Assembly: GCF_026230105.1 (NCBI RefSeq)
Contig: NC_079478.1
Span: 23,265,653 to 23,329,652 of the forward strand
DNA length: 64,000 nt
Reading direction: 5' to 3'
From: Diorhabda sublineata
Taxonomy: Eukaryota > Arthropoda > Insecta > Coleoptera > Chrysomelidae
How positions within the stretch are numbered: position 1 is the stretch's first letter; every line of letters starts with the position of its first letter. Below the pieces are notes generated by a model, which saw nothing but the letters and a program-made list of their open reading frames with translations, did no database searches and was not told the origin of the DNA. The translations under genes were made by a program, and so were the position numbers. This document shows, one piece after another, positions 43,601-46,899 of the stretch.

Positions 43601-45688
43601 CGTAACATTTTTTTAATTTGCTCTATATATTTTAACGTTTTATTATTACTAAATACTGTGCTACAAAAATCTTGTCGGCCAGTGTAATTGGACGTGAATT
43701 ACCGGTATCTATAAGTAATTTTAATTTGAGATTATTAATTTCTATGTAAGGTAATACATTTTCTGATGAAATGTTAATTTCTACTAAGGTGTTCCTTTAC
43801 GCGGGCTAGTTTGAATAAAATTTTCATTTTCTGTCTTGTCATAGTTATAGTGCGTTTGATTTTGATCACTATTATCTGTATTCTAATTCTAATAGTAGTG
43901 TTGTTTGTCTGATTGATCATAGTTGTTTGTTAATAGCTCTTTGGAAGTAAAATTTGAATTCTGTCCATAATTTCGAAATGGTGATTTCGATTATACGAGT
44001 AATTCTTATTATTTGGCCATCTTTGTCTTTGTGATAATGTGGAGGAATTTCTGGAAGTTGTTGATAGGTTTGCTAGATGTCCAGTTTTCGACCGGTTTTT
44101 TCGAGGATCGTCCGGTTGAAAAAATGTTGGTAAACCGGACAAGCAAATGTCCGGTATTTGGTTGAATTCATGAATTATCCTGTAATTTGGGTAAAAATAT
44201 TACGTTATTGCCTAAAAAGAACAACATACGTTTTTACCAATGCGCACGGAAAGGAGTTTCGCCGCAGACCTTACTGACGTCTACCGGTACTCAACTCAAT
44301 TATGAAGTGTGCCAACGCCACCTATTAATCGGTAAACAAAGAACCGCATGTTTCATTTGCAAACAATATAACGGTTTTACTAGTAAGGTTAATTTATGCT
44401 AATAAATGACAGTGAGCAAAATATCCCAAATCGCTATTACGCATTGCAAGAGTTATATTGTTGAGTTTATTTCTGGTCTGTATCATCGTAGAGGTCGGTG
44501 CGTATACGCTTGTTAGATGGCCGTCTAAGATATCAAGTAATAGGGAGTTGTTGAAAGCAGCGGCATCTAATATGAAATATATTTTTTTCACTTTTTTTAG
44601 CTACCTACATAAATATTCTTTCTTTTTCTATCTTTTCATTTTAGAATAAATAGCTTTATTTTTTGAAATTAGAAACTCCGGTTTTTTTCCGAGCATGTCT
44701 GGCAACTCTAGTTGTTAATATAGGTGTTGGTTTAGTAAGTTGAGTATGGGTTTTTGGTTTGGCCTGAAAACATTTTGTGGAGGTTCTAATACTTGTCTGT
44801 TCGTTGGATATTGTCTGATGGGCAGAATGAATTATTAAAAGAAATACAGTTTTTATTATGTTCTGTTTTCGCGGAGTATAATTTGACATCACTTTTGTGA
44901 GAAGTTATCCGATTAGTGAGTGACCTCTCAAACTCACCAATGTATTTTCACTACTTTATTCAAGAAATTTCATGAACTATGCTAGACAATTGATTAGTTG
45001 GTGTTCTATTTTTAATTTTAGTGAAAGTTCAAATAATATTGATTAATATTTCCTGACAGTCAGGAGTAACTGATTTCAAGTATGGTGAGGGTAAGACGGT
45101 TAGGTCGTAGAGGGTAGAGGGTAGACGGTTAGTAAGACGGCTATGTCGAAAGTCAGATGTATTACATAGAATTCTTTTCAAAAGATATGAAGTATTAGAA
45201 TTTTCATAAAAAGTTTTTGAAGTATTCTAAGATTTTTTTCTATAAAATATGGGATTAGAAATTTTAATGTCTCTATTTTTCATCTTTTTTTCATCCTTTC
45301 GATTAACCTATTGGTTTTCTATATTTGTCAACTAAAACTTTATTAACTTCGGTTCCAATCAATTTGGTTCAAAACATAATCCATCGAATAATCTGCTAAT
45401 ATAGAGGATATGGAAGAGCCCATTGGTGTTCTAAAGAATTGTTGGTAATTTTTAATATAAGAAAAATATATGTTACTGAAGTATCATTAATCGATAATTT
45501 TTCATTCGAATTTTTTTCTATTTCATCCTTGGGTTTTACTTATATTAAATTTTTGAAATAGATTAATAAATTTTTTTTCAGAAGCTGATGAGATAGAAGA
45601 GCTAAGTATAGAGTATTCCAGCTCAAGTGATGATGAAGATATTTTTGAATTGGAAGAGATTCAAAAGAGATATGATTCTAACCAATAA
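605..45688 (+). CDS. Host gene 1: multi-exon insect gene with THEG-like motifs and an acidic middle (877 aa predicted)
   Basis: Exons: 605-866, 1511-2115, 18655-18901, 19891-20064, 20358-20440, 20509-20725, 23838-23900, 26161-26217, 27117-27173, 31371-31502, 31880-31968, 37521-37892, 39673-39841, 45582-45688. Every junction has GT/AG ends and matching phase, and the sum is 2634 nt, ending in TAA. Residues 1-289 are basic; 116-120 (WLAMP) and 148-152 (QLAIP) followed by KRRIW resemble short THEG repeats of sperm axoneme microtubule proteins. Residues about 310-350 are a Glu-rich tract. Residues about 530-633 come from small similar exons. Residues 663-842 hold a Trp-rich helical region (KIWAVW, MWTKWM) and a CPKC pair. 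The tail is Ser/Asp/Glu-rich. Introns are swollen by TEs (16.5 kb intron 2). A testis/axoneme role is an inference from the THEG-like motifs only. A missed exon is possible, but the perfect frame argues against it. Confidence 0.75.
1130..1315 (-). pseudogene. LINE 3' coding scrap in intron 1
   Basis: On the minus strand this reads with little interruption as WYNHVRRMDENRFPR, then NNPPDSRPPGRPPKRWKD. This is the usual C-terminal tail seen in many insect non-LTR retrotransposon polyproteins (W..H..RM...R.P....GRP..RW.D). It is a dead-end fragment; the clade cannot be told. Confidence 0.6.
1511..2115 (+). CDS. Gene 1 exon 2 (residues 88-289)
   Basis: Acceptor TTATATTTAG ends at 1510; donor GTATGT begins at 2116. 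It ends in phase 0 after Ile-Glu. It carries PPKPKK, the WLAMP motif, a CPP/QLAIP/KRRIW stretch, and a strongly basic KKSARKKKRLRQKRLMEKEK helix near residues 200-220. The open frame runs beyond the donor into the (TA)n tract (2174-2238), which is why an unspliced reading would give a spurious poly-Ile/Tyr tail. Confidence 0.75.
2174..2238. repeat. (TA)n microsatellite
   Basis: Uninterrupted TA dinucleotides, about 65 bases, 58 bases downstream of the exon 2 donor. It is one of seven long TA tracts in the window. Confidence 0.95.
2239..4551. other. Intron 2 proximal part, nothing recognised
   Basis: AT-rich sequence with short ORFs only. No domain, terminal repeat or RNA gene was recognised. 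It ends at the TA target site of the mariner insertion. Confidence 0.4.
4554..4910. repeat. Left long terminal inverted repeat of the mariner
   Basis: This arm matches, inverted, the right arm 5985-6187 plus 13332-13427. It includes a reverse copy of the transposase 3' coding end (minus-strand KCIEVN near 4850 mirrors the + strand segment at 6009-6026) and the shared block around GATTCGTGTAACTCAATCG. Confidence 0.75.
5027..6000 (+). pseudogene. Broken mariner/IS630-type transposase
   Basis: Starts MPRHNDFSNNEMRDM at 5027. The N-terminal helix-turn-helix region ends in ENPDISTRRLSLQTGIS, typical of this transposase group, then hits TAA at 5339. Later frames carry the DDE core: LLTDETIFTRRGIFN (first Asp, near 5500), WFLHEGAPPHY (normally HDGAPAH, so the second Asp is replaced by Glu, near 5705) and PPRGPYLNPLDFSIW (near 5805). 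At least three stops or frame changes separate these pieces, and there is a stop where NE*FPHRW is read. The element cannot make its own transposase. Confidence 0.8.
6188..6424 (+). repeat. Errantivirus 5' LTR
   Basis: 237 bases from AGTTACATG to TATAATT. It matches 13090-13327 except for a few substitutions and one-base indels (for example TGTAGAAAA against TGTTGAAAA). An AATAAA-like signal lies near 6379. Confidence 0.92.
6425..6442 (+). promoter_or_regulatory. Primer binding site, tRNA-Ser type
   Basis: GGCGTAGTCACAGTAGGAT directly follows the 5' LTR. It resembles the tRNA-Ser-complementary site (TGGCGCAGTCG...) used by errantiviruses. Confidence 0.7.
6653..7869 (+). pseudogene. Errantivirus gag, broken
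   Basis: ATG at 6653 opens the frame; an in-frame TGA interrupts it at 6770-6772, after which the same frame runs to about 7288. A +1 change near 7260-7290 moves it to the frame of the Asn-rich tract (7330-7560), and another change between about 7579 and 7700 moves it to the frame that ends at 7869. Landmarks shared with other gag fragments in this window are LQLLKSQ, a CSG...NNM motif, YGQFYEP, and NVFRPNQ near 7650. The poly-Asn tract is encoded by AAT repeats. No zinc knuckle is visible, as is usual in this clade. Confidence 0.85.
7926..9792 (+). pseudogene. Errantivirus pol part 1: protease, reverse transcriptase, RNase H start, broken
   Basis: The protease active site DTGS is at 8025-8036. 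The frame hits a stop at 8226-8228 with a frameshift beside it, then runs 8209-8820, then shifts again to 8817-9251. The RT fingers and palm are clear (WRLVIDYRKLNE near 8980, TTLDLASGFHQI near 9090, LRMPFGLKNSPATFQ near 9195), but the sequence jumps at about 9250 to LQAVFYKLREARLKIQLDKCEF. About 30 residues including the catalytic YxDD box are missing. RT thumb/connection and the RNase H start (TTDASKYVIGAVL near 9655) follow to a TAG at 9790. Confidence 0.9.
9785..11551 (+). pseudogene. Errantivirus pol part 2: RNase H remnant and long integrase frame
   Basis: A 588-codon open frame. At its start the RNase H motif before QWLMSL is damaged: the family's DHKPL box is absent and the frame changes there. 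The integrase reads well: HRGI and YYWPKM, the zinc-binding C-x2-C (NCEICQ), then IDTF (first Asp), TADCGSEF (second Asp) and SPVERFH (Glu) make a complete D-D-E core at about 10840-11110. It ends with a basic tail at 11551. As a unit it could still encode an integrase-like protein, but without a start in context it is classed as part of a dead pol. Confidence 0.85.
11605..13078 (+). pseudogene. Errantivirus env-like gene, broken by stops
   Basis: The frame runs open from 11605 to a TAA at 12631-12633, then continues past another TGA at 12754-12756 to a TAG at 13076-13078. A dibasic cleavage-type site (RLKRG) near 11765 is followed by GLINAVGKLDKW, the hydrophobic/fusion-like region of the baculovirus-F-like envelope family known in errantiviruses. 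A long coiled-coil-rich middle comes next, and a membrane segment (Ile-rich, about 12893-12955) is followed by a basic, charged tail. A splice acceptor probably lies upstream near 11603. The stops remove the membrane anchor from any product. Confidence 0.85.
13080..13089 (+). promoter_or_regulatory. Polypurine tract
   Basis: GGGATGGAGG lies directly before the 3' LTR, where plus-strand priming occurs in LTR elements. Confidence 0.75.
13090..13327 (+). repeat. Errantivirus 3' LTR
   Basis: Direct copy of 6188-6424, followed by the target duplication GAGT (13328-13331) and then the resumed mariner inverted repeat. Confidence 0.92.
13553..14045 (+). mobile_element. Penelope-like element repeat units with (TA)n
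   Basis: (TA)n at 13553-13614 is followed by the block CTAAATGTTCTTGATTTTAGG and GACGTTTCGACTTTTC, then two copies of a unit that reads GAT(G/A)AATAC...AGTAT.CGAAAGCTCGGAAAATATAT (13793 and 13955), and the tail TTGCCACGTTCCCAATAAGAAA. The same blocks recur at 16985, 18105, 31640, 31770, 32110 and 37020. I assign them to a Penelope-like element because a GIY-YIG-type reading frame lies between such units at 17590-18000. Confidence 0.65.
14160..16330 (-). pseudogene. Decayed R1-like LINE (endonuclease end, RT, C-terminus)
   Basis: Reading the minus strand from right to left gives an endonuclease C-terminal stretch (SSSSIIDITLSHVSVKSAKTSR near 15960), the RT core VPQGSVLGPTLWNVLYNDLL and GFADD near 14810-14910, then LGAVINPNTVLKLLGIWMD near 14600 and QRFLDNRITRAYRSISL near 14350. 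This order and wording match R1-type insect non-LTR retrotransposons. Several stops and frame changes are present. It lies in intron 2 of gene 1, opposite to its transcription. Confidence 0.8.
16985..18345 (+). mobile_element. Penelope-like element with decayed GIY-YIG coding region
   Basis: A forward repeat unit (16985-17220) faces an inverted unit (17275-17430: CTTAAAGAAAAGTCGAAACGTC...CCTAAAATCAAGAACAT). A coding remnant follows: KTLSKYFTKIKSKT and SNIIFQVPATNCDG (17690-17800), equivalent to the segment before the GIY-YIG nuclease in Penelope-like elements. After it come the SQYLENRL-like region in a broken frame and NILETES near 17945. (TA)n sits inside at 17866-17938. A final unit at 18105-18345 is in the same orientation as the coding strand. 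RT is not present. Confidence 0.65.
17866..17938. repeat. (TA)n microsatellite inside Penelope remnant
   Basis: About 73 bases of pure TA between the GIY-YIG-type remnant and its NILETES continuation. Confidence 0.95.
18655..18901 (+). CDS. Gene 1 exon 3 (residues 290-371), acidic
   Basis: Acceptor CTGTTTAG ends at 18654; donor GTAAAT at 18902; phase 0 in, phase 1 out. It encodes a Glu-rich tract (GEEEEEIGVEEEGEIIEEEE at about residues 325-345) followed by HEEDEHGFDEDGEYEKY. The composition is very different from the basic exons 1-2. The opposite strand also stays open for 65 codons, which is a shadow of the GAA repeats. Confidence 0.75.
18902..19249. other. Intron 3, first part, nothing recognised
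   Basis: No gene or repeat recognised here; the rest of the intron is LINE-derived. Confidence 0.4.
19250..19870 (-). pseudogene. R1-like LINE fragment in intron 3
   Basis: On the minus strand, SPALWNYYDKILNLEM followed by VTLIDYDNNLAVVITG matches the RT region around the (F/Y)ADD box of R1-type LINEs, with the box changed to YDNN (near 19740). Farther on, YKLSLDTDTHRTWLL and RPYCLEVEDTIEHSF (near 19390) match the C-terminal zinc-type region of the same proteins, with its middle deleted. Dead fragment. Confidence 0.7.
19891..20064 (+). CDS. Gene 1 exon 4 (residues 372-429)
   Basis: Acceptor CACTACTCAG ends at 19890. A second AG at 19897-19898 would put the frame into an early stop, so 19891 is preferred. 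Phase 1 in and out; donor GTAGGG at 20065. It encodes charged sequence with LDKEYYELGKDIYGEGM. Confidence 0.75.
20358..20440 (+). CDS. Gene 1 exon 5 (residues 430-457)
   Basis: Acceptor ATATTCCAG to 20357; donor GTTAGT at 20441; phase 1 in, 0 out. Encodes INLLKHLLQIYEERSPEDYL, likely helical. Confidence 0.75.
20509..20725 (+). CDS. Gene 1 exon 6 (residues 458-529)
   Basis: Acceptor GATTTCAG to 20508; donor GTATGT at 20726; phase 0 in, 1 out. Only 68 bases separate it from exon 5. It encodes a compact mixed-charge segment with VMIEWLNDVAPDEINKGTLK and AIHEYACALLEELRKT, predicted to be helical. Confidence 0.8.
20950..22810 (-). pseudogene. Gypsy-type LTR element pol fragment in intron 6
   Basis: On the minus strand: KKWRLVISHRL-like RT start near 21950 (active members read WRLVIDYR), then GCSKQHHLNNLHKVFE and LNPTK near 21620, then RRYVAMLNYFQRFILDFA (21400), KFEWDDIKQKAFE, and an RNase H start with DASKVGASAVLCQQHGDID (21215-21250). 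The YxDD box is lost (reads LYDPFIGCS). No integrase or LTR is seen. This is a different family from the 6-13 kb errantivirus. Confidence 0.75.
22820..23837. other. End of intron 6, nothing recognised
   Basis: AT-rich, without recognised coding potential, up to the exon 7 acceptor TTTTCCAG. Confidence 0.4.
23838..23900 (+). CDS. Gene 1 exon 7 (residues 530-550), first of the similar small exons
   Basis: Acceptor TTTTCCAG, donor GTAAGT at 23901, phase 1/1, 63 bases. Encodes E-SELEKLLESDYNAGQEEEEA. Its pattern (E-x-E-L-x-K-x-L ... G-x-E-E) recurs in exons 9, 10 and the start of exon 11. Confidence 0.75.
24169..24209 (+). CDS. Gene 1 alternative exon 8 (phase 1 in, 0 out)
   Basis: Acceptor AATTCCAG to 24168; donor GTATGA at 24210. 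Encodes VKEFPFDPDALLNQ. It joins exon 7 in frame but ends in phase 0; joining it to exon 9 gives an immediate TGA. It fits in frame only onto exon 13 (37521), producing a 779-aa form that skips exons 9-12. It could instead be a decoy with no real use. Confidence 0.5.
24210..25249. other. Intron sequence, nothing recognised
   Basis: AT-rich intron between exon 8 and a LINE RT fragment; no feature supported. Confidence 0.4.
25250..25922 (+). pseudogene. LINE reverse transcriptase fragment
   Basis: A 95-codon open stretch (25634-25921) contains ITRDILQGDTLSALLYPLFI and a following LLHTNDM where active elements have YADD. Upstream frames carry decayed earlier RT segments. It resembles the RT of endonuclease-type LINEs (ITRGVLQGDTLSPLLF) but has lost the catalytic aspartates. 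Confidence 0.6.
26161..26217 (+). CDS. Gene 1 exon 9 (residues 551-569)
   Basis: Acceptor TTTTTTTCAG, donor GTAAGA at 26218, phase 1/1, 57 bases. Encodes E-NEMNRMIEGNEVGEGEGL, clearly similar to exon 10 in length and pattern. Confidence 0.75.
26218..27116. other. Intron 9, nothing recognised
   Basis: About 900 bases with no recognised gene or repeat. Confidence 0.4.
27117..27173 (+). CDS. Gene 1 exon 10 (residues 570-588)
   Basis: Acceptor CCTTTTTTTTAG, donor GTAAGC at 27174, phase 1/1, 57 bases. Encodes E-TELDKMLIGDETGQGEEL. Same length and phase as exon 9, consistent with tandem exon duplication. Confidence 0.75.
27382..27599 (+). repeat. 5' LTR of second Gypsy element
   Basis: Begins AGTTACATTTCGCTGACCCACG and ends TTTAATT. 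It matches 30498-30771 with an internal deletion, and matches the reverse strand of 33000-33060. Confidence 0.75.
28300..29320 (+). pseudogene. Gag and protease remnants of second Gypsy element
   Basis: Gag capsid wording (FTRDLVNLHQG, NEKVMGLLNII) is interrupted by stops. A Gln/Pro-rich tract (28680-28920) takes the place of the Asn-rich tract in the 6-13 kb copy. The aspartic protease motif DTGATKSLL lies near 29286. Confidence 0.75.
29484..30500 (+). pseudogene. RT/RNase H remnant of second Gypsy element
   Basis: YRYPHIHKEEVQKQGIIRAS then WSSTIWVVPKKPDAS and WRIVVD* (TGA replaces the Tyr of the DYR box at 29673). After NGHYEY near 29860 the sequence jumps to IIVFSTSLHEHI, so the part with the YxDD box is missing. 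The thumb (GYYRRFNKDFARIT) and RNase H (LTTDASNFAIVAVV) follow to a TAA at 30316. It ends at RWRLKLEE-like text just before the 3' LTR; integrase is gone. Confidence 0.8.
30498..30771 (+). repeat. 3' LTR of second Gypsy element
   Basis: From CAGTTCGCTGACCCACG to TTCTATT. It carries about 55 bases in its middle that the 5' copy lacks, so the two LTRs have diverged by an indel. Confidence 0.75.
31371..31502 (+). CDS. Gene 1 exon 11 (residues 589-632)
   Basis: Acceptor ATAATTGAAG to 31370; donor GTACTT at 31503; phase 1/1. Starts G-TELSSAEKLLQLKEHE, again echoing exons 7, 9 and 10, then VDIVVTEDWETGVGDEVIGE. A second AG six bases on (31375-31376) keeps the frame and would drop two residues. Confidence 0.7.
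31532..31611. repeat. (TA)n microsatellite
   Basis: 80 bases of TA beginning 29 bases after the exon 11 donor, followed by an inverted Penelope unit (31635-31710). Confidence 0.95.
31630..31860. mobile_element. Inverted pair of Penelope-type units upstream of exon 12
   Basis: AACGTGGCAATGAGGCAATGAAACACC...ATTCATCGTCTGGG (31635-31700) is the reverse of AAGCTCGAAAAATATATT...TTGCCACGTTCCCAATAA (31770-31832). The second unit ends about 20-30 bases before the exon 12 acceptor, so the branch-site region of exon 12 is TE-derived. Confidence 0.65.
31880..31968 (+). CDS. Gene 1 exon 12 (residues 633-662)
   Basis: Acceptor CCTTGTAGTAG to 31879; donor GTAAAG at 31969; phase 1 in, 0 out, the same phases as alternative exon 8. 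Encodes GFYSPEENIFEEEADVIYEK then LEVTRPVIEE. The acceptor has a weak pyrimidine tract. Confidence 0.7.
32050..32230 (-). mobile_element. Penelope-type repeat unit
   Basis: TTTTGATATAGGCCGAAATAG then GTCGAAACATAAATT...AATCAGAAGAGGCCTAAAATCAA is the inverted form of the shared GTTTCGAC / TTGATTTTAGG blocks. Confidence 0.5.
32740..33065 (-). repeat. Reverse LTR and leader of the second Gypsy family
   Basis: Read on the minus strand from 33065, GTTACAGTTCGCTGATCCACG...GGTATTGAAT...CAGTCATAACAA matches the start of the 30498-30771 LTR. The region to 32760 matches the leader after 27650 (TTCAAAG/AACTTATGAATATT-like text). The LTR end itself is deleted. Confidence 0.65.
33370..33545 (+). pseudogene. 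IS630/mariner-type transposase fragment
   Basis: RSPDLMPLDLFLWRHVERI at about 33378 matches the PPRSPDL.PLDFFLWG.LK box around the third acidic residue of these transposases. The rest is decayed. Confidence 0.5.
34010..34200 (+). pseudogene. Penelope-like GIY-YIG region fragment
   Basis: DCDAVDVEKTSQYLENRLKG then HQYDKKNKAA, followed by IQKLLE*NLIWN. This is the segment SQYLENRLKGHQYDKKN.TAL typical of the endonuclease region of Penelope-like elements. The GIY-YIG residues themselves are degraded. Confidence 0.65.
34428..35040 (-). pseudogene. Errantivirus gag fragment
   Basis: Minus-strand text TRLQLLKSQIIQTIGNDFSF, then ALRTFLAECSGILENNM, YLDEY*KLYGQFYE, an Asn repeat and YPTNAQVF...NVFRPNQIA follows the gag order of the 6-13 kb element closely. 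A stop and small shifts are present. No pol or LTR is attached. Confidence 0.8.
35808..36210. repeat. DNA-transposon end, copy 1
   Basis: Matches 59135-59550 over about 400 bases (TCAATAAATGATTCATTTTG, TTGTCACTTTTATACCCCTA, ACGCCACTGGAGCA, AAAATGAACGG). Copy 2 is attached to a mariner-type fragment, so this is probably a lone end of the same family. Confidence 0.65.
36211..37009. other. Intron 12, nothing recognised
   Basis: No coding or repeat structure that I can support. Confidence 0.35.
37010..37465 (-). pseudogene. Penelope-like element fragment
   Basis: Minus-strand text KYHEISTTIKELKFNYEDSK then ILGTESNTRKREFSEIVY is the C-terminal part of the Penelope-like endonuclease domain. The left end has the shared block GCATCTAAATGTTCTTG...GACGTTTCGACTT. 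A few bases of forward Penelope coding (TNCDAVY, about 37437) abut its right end. Confidence 0.6.
37521..37892 (+). CDS. Gene 1 exon 13 (residues 663-786), largest C-terminal exon
   Basis: Acceptor AAACTTTCAG, donor GTAACG at 37893, phase 0/0, 124 codons. Contains EYIRGHKPPKVYEHSTDTIC, then KIWAVWLLEVIHNAH and MWTKWMHEVIRKIREF (aromatic, amphipathic helices), a middle WAKFVKETEEKIIAWRQY and an end CCPKCLQ with a CxxC pair. This is the most domain-like part of the protein, but I do not recognise the family. Confidence 0.8.
37893..38949. other. Intron 13, nothing recognised
   Basis: Starts with (CAC/TAC)n-like simple sequence at 37925-37955. No other feature is supported. Confidence 0.4.
38950..39218 (+). 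other. Unassigned coding-like segment in intron 13
   Basis: MDFLRFSSQISPKGRSSSVY through KTLRKPKKLIKLITE ends at a TAA (39109-39111). The same frame reopens as KKGVKTKCMQFKLNLRKLCG and runs to VDMTLIDTFPHIVAG before a GTAATT at 39230. It looks like eroded protein-coding sequence rather than random AT-rich DNA. It may be a dead TE piece or a lost exon of gene 1. Its frame is interrupted, so I do not include it in the transcript. Confidence 0.35.
39673..39841 (+). CDS. Gene 1 exon 14 (residues 787-842)
   Basis: Acceptor CTATCTTGCAG to 39672; donor GTGAGA at 39842; phase 0 in, 1 out. Encodes DHLIKNVVTAHETLAALTDA, CTQYWRRCLDGLIKTT and a Ser-rich end (SGSSCEESSS). Confidence 0.75.
39990..40375 (-). 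pseudogene. Unclassified TE protein fragment
   Basis: Minus-strand text MNYLNIIKQTSANRRENNFD, then a second frame with KTGKGMLMEYTTKPIDY and ASQAAGNTGHSNEIVSIIEELREARIIQKI. The AGNTGH-EIVSIIEELRE wording is one I associate with Polinton/adintovirus-type elements, but this is memory and not certain. A frame change separates the two parts. Confidence 0.4.
40389..40676 (+). pseudogene. TE protein fragment, opposite orientation to the previous one
   Basis: LVHIDCSRQKEVIQSGS then RKEFETDEATSSDVTAYCLI, LHEKEF. The wording (R.EFE.......AYCLILHD) resembles a small protein found in Polinton-type insect elements. It begins 14 bases from the end of the minus-strand fragment, so both may come from one rearranged element. 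Confidence 0.35.
41340..41720 (+). pseudogene. LINE 3' end fragment, + strand
   Basis: WLGHTKRMLRLTCHTN, ISRERREAKEKIMIQDLTIS and KLWRNIVL are the usual C-terminal tail text of insect LINE polyproteins (LGH..RM, ... W...V). It ends near AATGTAAGGCAGGAGCAGGACC. Confidence 0.45.
41740..43620 (-). pseudogene. Decayed LINE (RT and C-terminus), minus strand
   Basis: Minus-strand RT motifs: GVKQGLSISPSLFNMIL near 42640, AYVDKVIILTDI where active copies have YADD near 42535, then the tail with NAETEKNGEN near 41870 and a GATGATGATG-type simple 3' tail at 41741-41750. Multiple stops and shifts. The plus-strand open stretches here (poly-Leu/Phe/Ser) are shadows. Confidence 0.65.
43621..44892 (-). pseudogene. 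Errantivirus gag-protease fragment split by a hAT element
   Basis: Minus strand: ISNEQTSIRTSTKCFQAKPK (another frame gives QYPTN and NVFRPNQKP, about 44750-44810), then the hAT insertion, then LANLSTTSRN (44065) and an Arg/Asn-rich stretch, and finally the protease text LKLLIDTGNSRPITLAD at about 43680-43730. The order matches the 6-13 kb element. The left end abuts the decayed LINE. Confidence 0.7.
44067..44707. mobile_element. Small hAT-like element inserted in the gag fragment
   Basis: The right end, read inward, starts CTAGAGTTGCCAGACATGCT and CGGAAAAAAACCGG; the left end starts CTAGATGTCCAGTTTTCGACC. Both match the CAGAGTTGCCAGA.(G)TCCGG.TTTTT terminal type common in insect hAT elements, with the left end short by about nine bases. 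The interior has CCGGAC repeats and a 71-codon ORF (44187-44402) with Cys pairs (ACFICKQ) of unknown meaning. The host gag is interrupted exactly here. Confidence 0.55.
45582..45688 (+). CDS. Gene 1 exon 15 (last; residues 843-877 and stop)
   Basis: Acceptor TTTTTTTTCAG to 45581, phase 1 in. Encodes EADEIEELSIEYSSSSDDED and IFELEEIQKRYDSNQ, then TAA at 45686-45688. The stop overlaps an AATAAA polyadenylation signal at 45684-45689. The intron before it is 5.7 kb. Confidence 0.8.
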
Positions 45689-45689
45689 A
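45684..45689 (+). terminator. Poly(A) signal AATAAA of gene 1
   Basis: CCAATAAAAAATT overlaps the stop codon. An additional ATTAAA-like signal follows at 45690. If used, the 3' UTR would be only 15-30 bases; later signals may be used instead. Confidence 0.45.
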
Positions 45690-46299
45690 AAATTAAACAA
45701 AATTGTCAACATTATTAAAAGTTTTATCCTATCTCATTATTATTTTATTACGTATACATACCTGTTCCATTTATCGTAAACATGTGAACTAAAAAGAAAC
45801 TTACAAGCGAAAAATCATTACAGTTAGTTTCTCTAAGCTAAATATTTTATTGAAAAATGAAGAGTTCATATATGTGAATGTACGACTCAAAGTTGAAGTT
45901 GTATATGAATTCAGTTTCTCAGTTATTGGTTTTAAAAAATTGATTACGTACATACCATGCGGTCCATATGTATGGAATAAATTCAATTTTAGCATTATTA
46001 TATACTATTTGAAATTATCAAATTTACAGTACGAAAATATTATCCCCTCCAGCACCCCTTTTGAATTATAAACACTCCCTCAAAAATTTTAAATAAGAAA
46101 GGGATGAAACGTTGTTCGAAAGGAATTTTAGTAATCTGTTCAGCAATGTGAAGTTTTTTAAAAATGGTACAAGCATAACTGAGAAAATAAATTTTTAAGA
46201 TGTATAATTTTGATAATGTCTATCACAAAACTTCACGTAGAATGGAGATAACAATGTCGTATAATATATATTTAGAATGTATTTTTCAATGTACTTTAC

Positions 46300-46500
46300 A
46301 ATTAAATTAAATGTTCAAAATAACCCCCATTCACTTCTTGGCAATAACAGAGTCGATTTTGGAATCGAAACATTTTTTATGACCTAAGGGATTATTTTGT
46401 TAATTTCTTCCGTTATCCTAAGTTTTAAATCAGGTATTTCCGTAAACGTCAGGAAAAAATCTTTGAAGATACTAAAATATTAGTCAAAAAGCCAAATGAA
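46300..46500 (-). pseudogene. Possible mariner transposase C-terminal fragment
   Basis: Minus-strand reading KDFFLTFTEIPDLKLRITEE then IN resembles the C-terminal helix of IS630/mariner transposases (P.EI..LK.RI..A). Flanking text mentions no terminal repeat. Weak call. Confidence 0.3.
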
Positions 46501-46899
46501 CAATTGATATGAATCTAGTAGGTTGCTATTCTTTAGGTATTTAAAGAATAGACATTTCAATTATGATTGGTTGTGGTAATAAAGCAAGAGCTTAGAAGGA
46601 GGTTTGTGAAATTTTTAATAATAAATATCCTCCTCAACATAATTTCAATTCAGCTGTGGTTGTGTAAACCTCGGATGTGATTTGGAATATCATGTGAAGT
46701 ATCTAACTCTGTCAACACATAATAAATTAAATATTCATAGTATTTTGATATCATAGTGTCTATTCTAAAGCAATTAAAAAAGTAAGTAGTAAAAAATGGG
46801 ATATGAGCCTTGAAGCACTGGGCCTTCTGATTAACAAATCGAAACTACATCACATAAAAACTTGGAACAGATATATATAGTATAATAGCCTACCTAATT

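Noticed and set aside
42017..43605. Hydrophobic plus-strand ORFs in 42-43.6 kb resembling membrane proteins
   Set aside because: They are shadows of a decayed minus-strand LINE; the RT motifs are on the minus strand.
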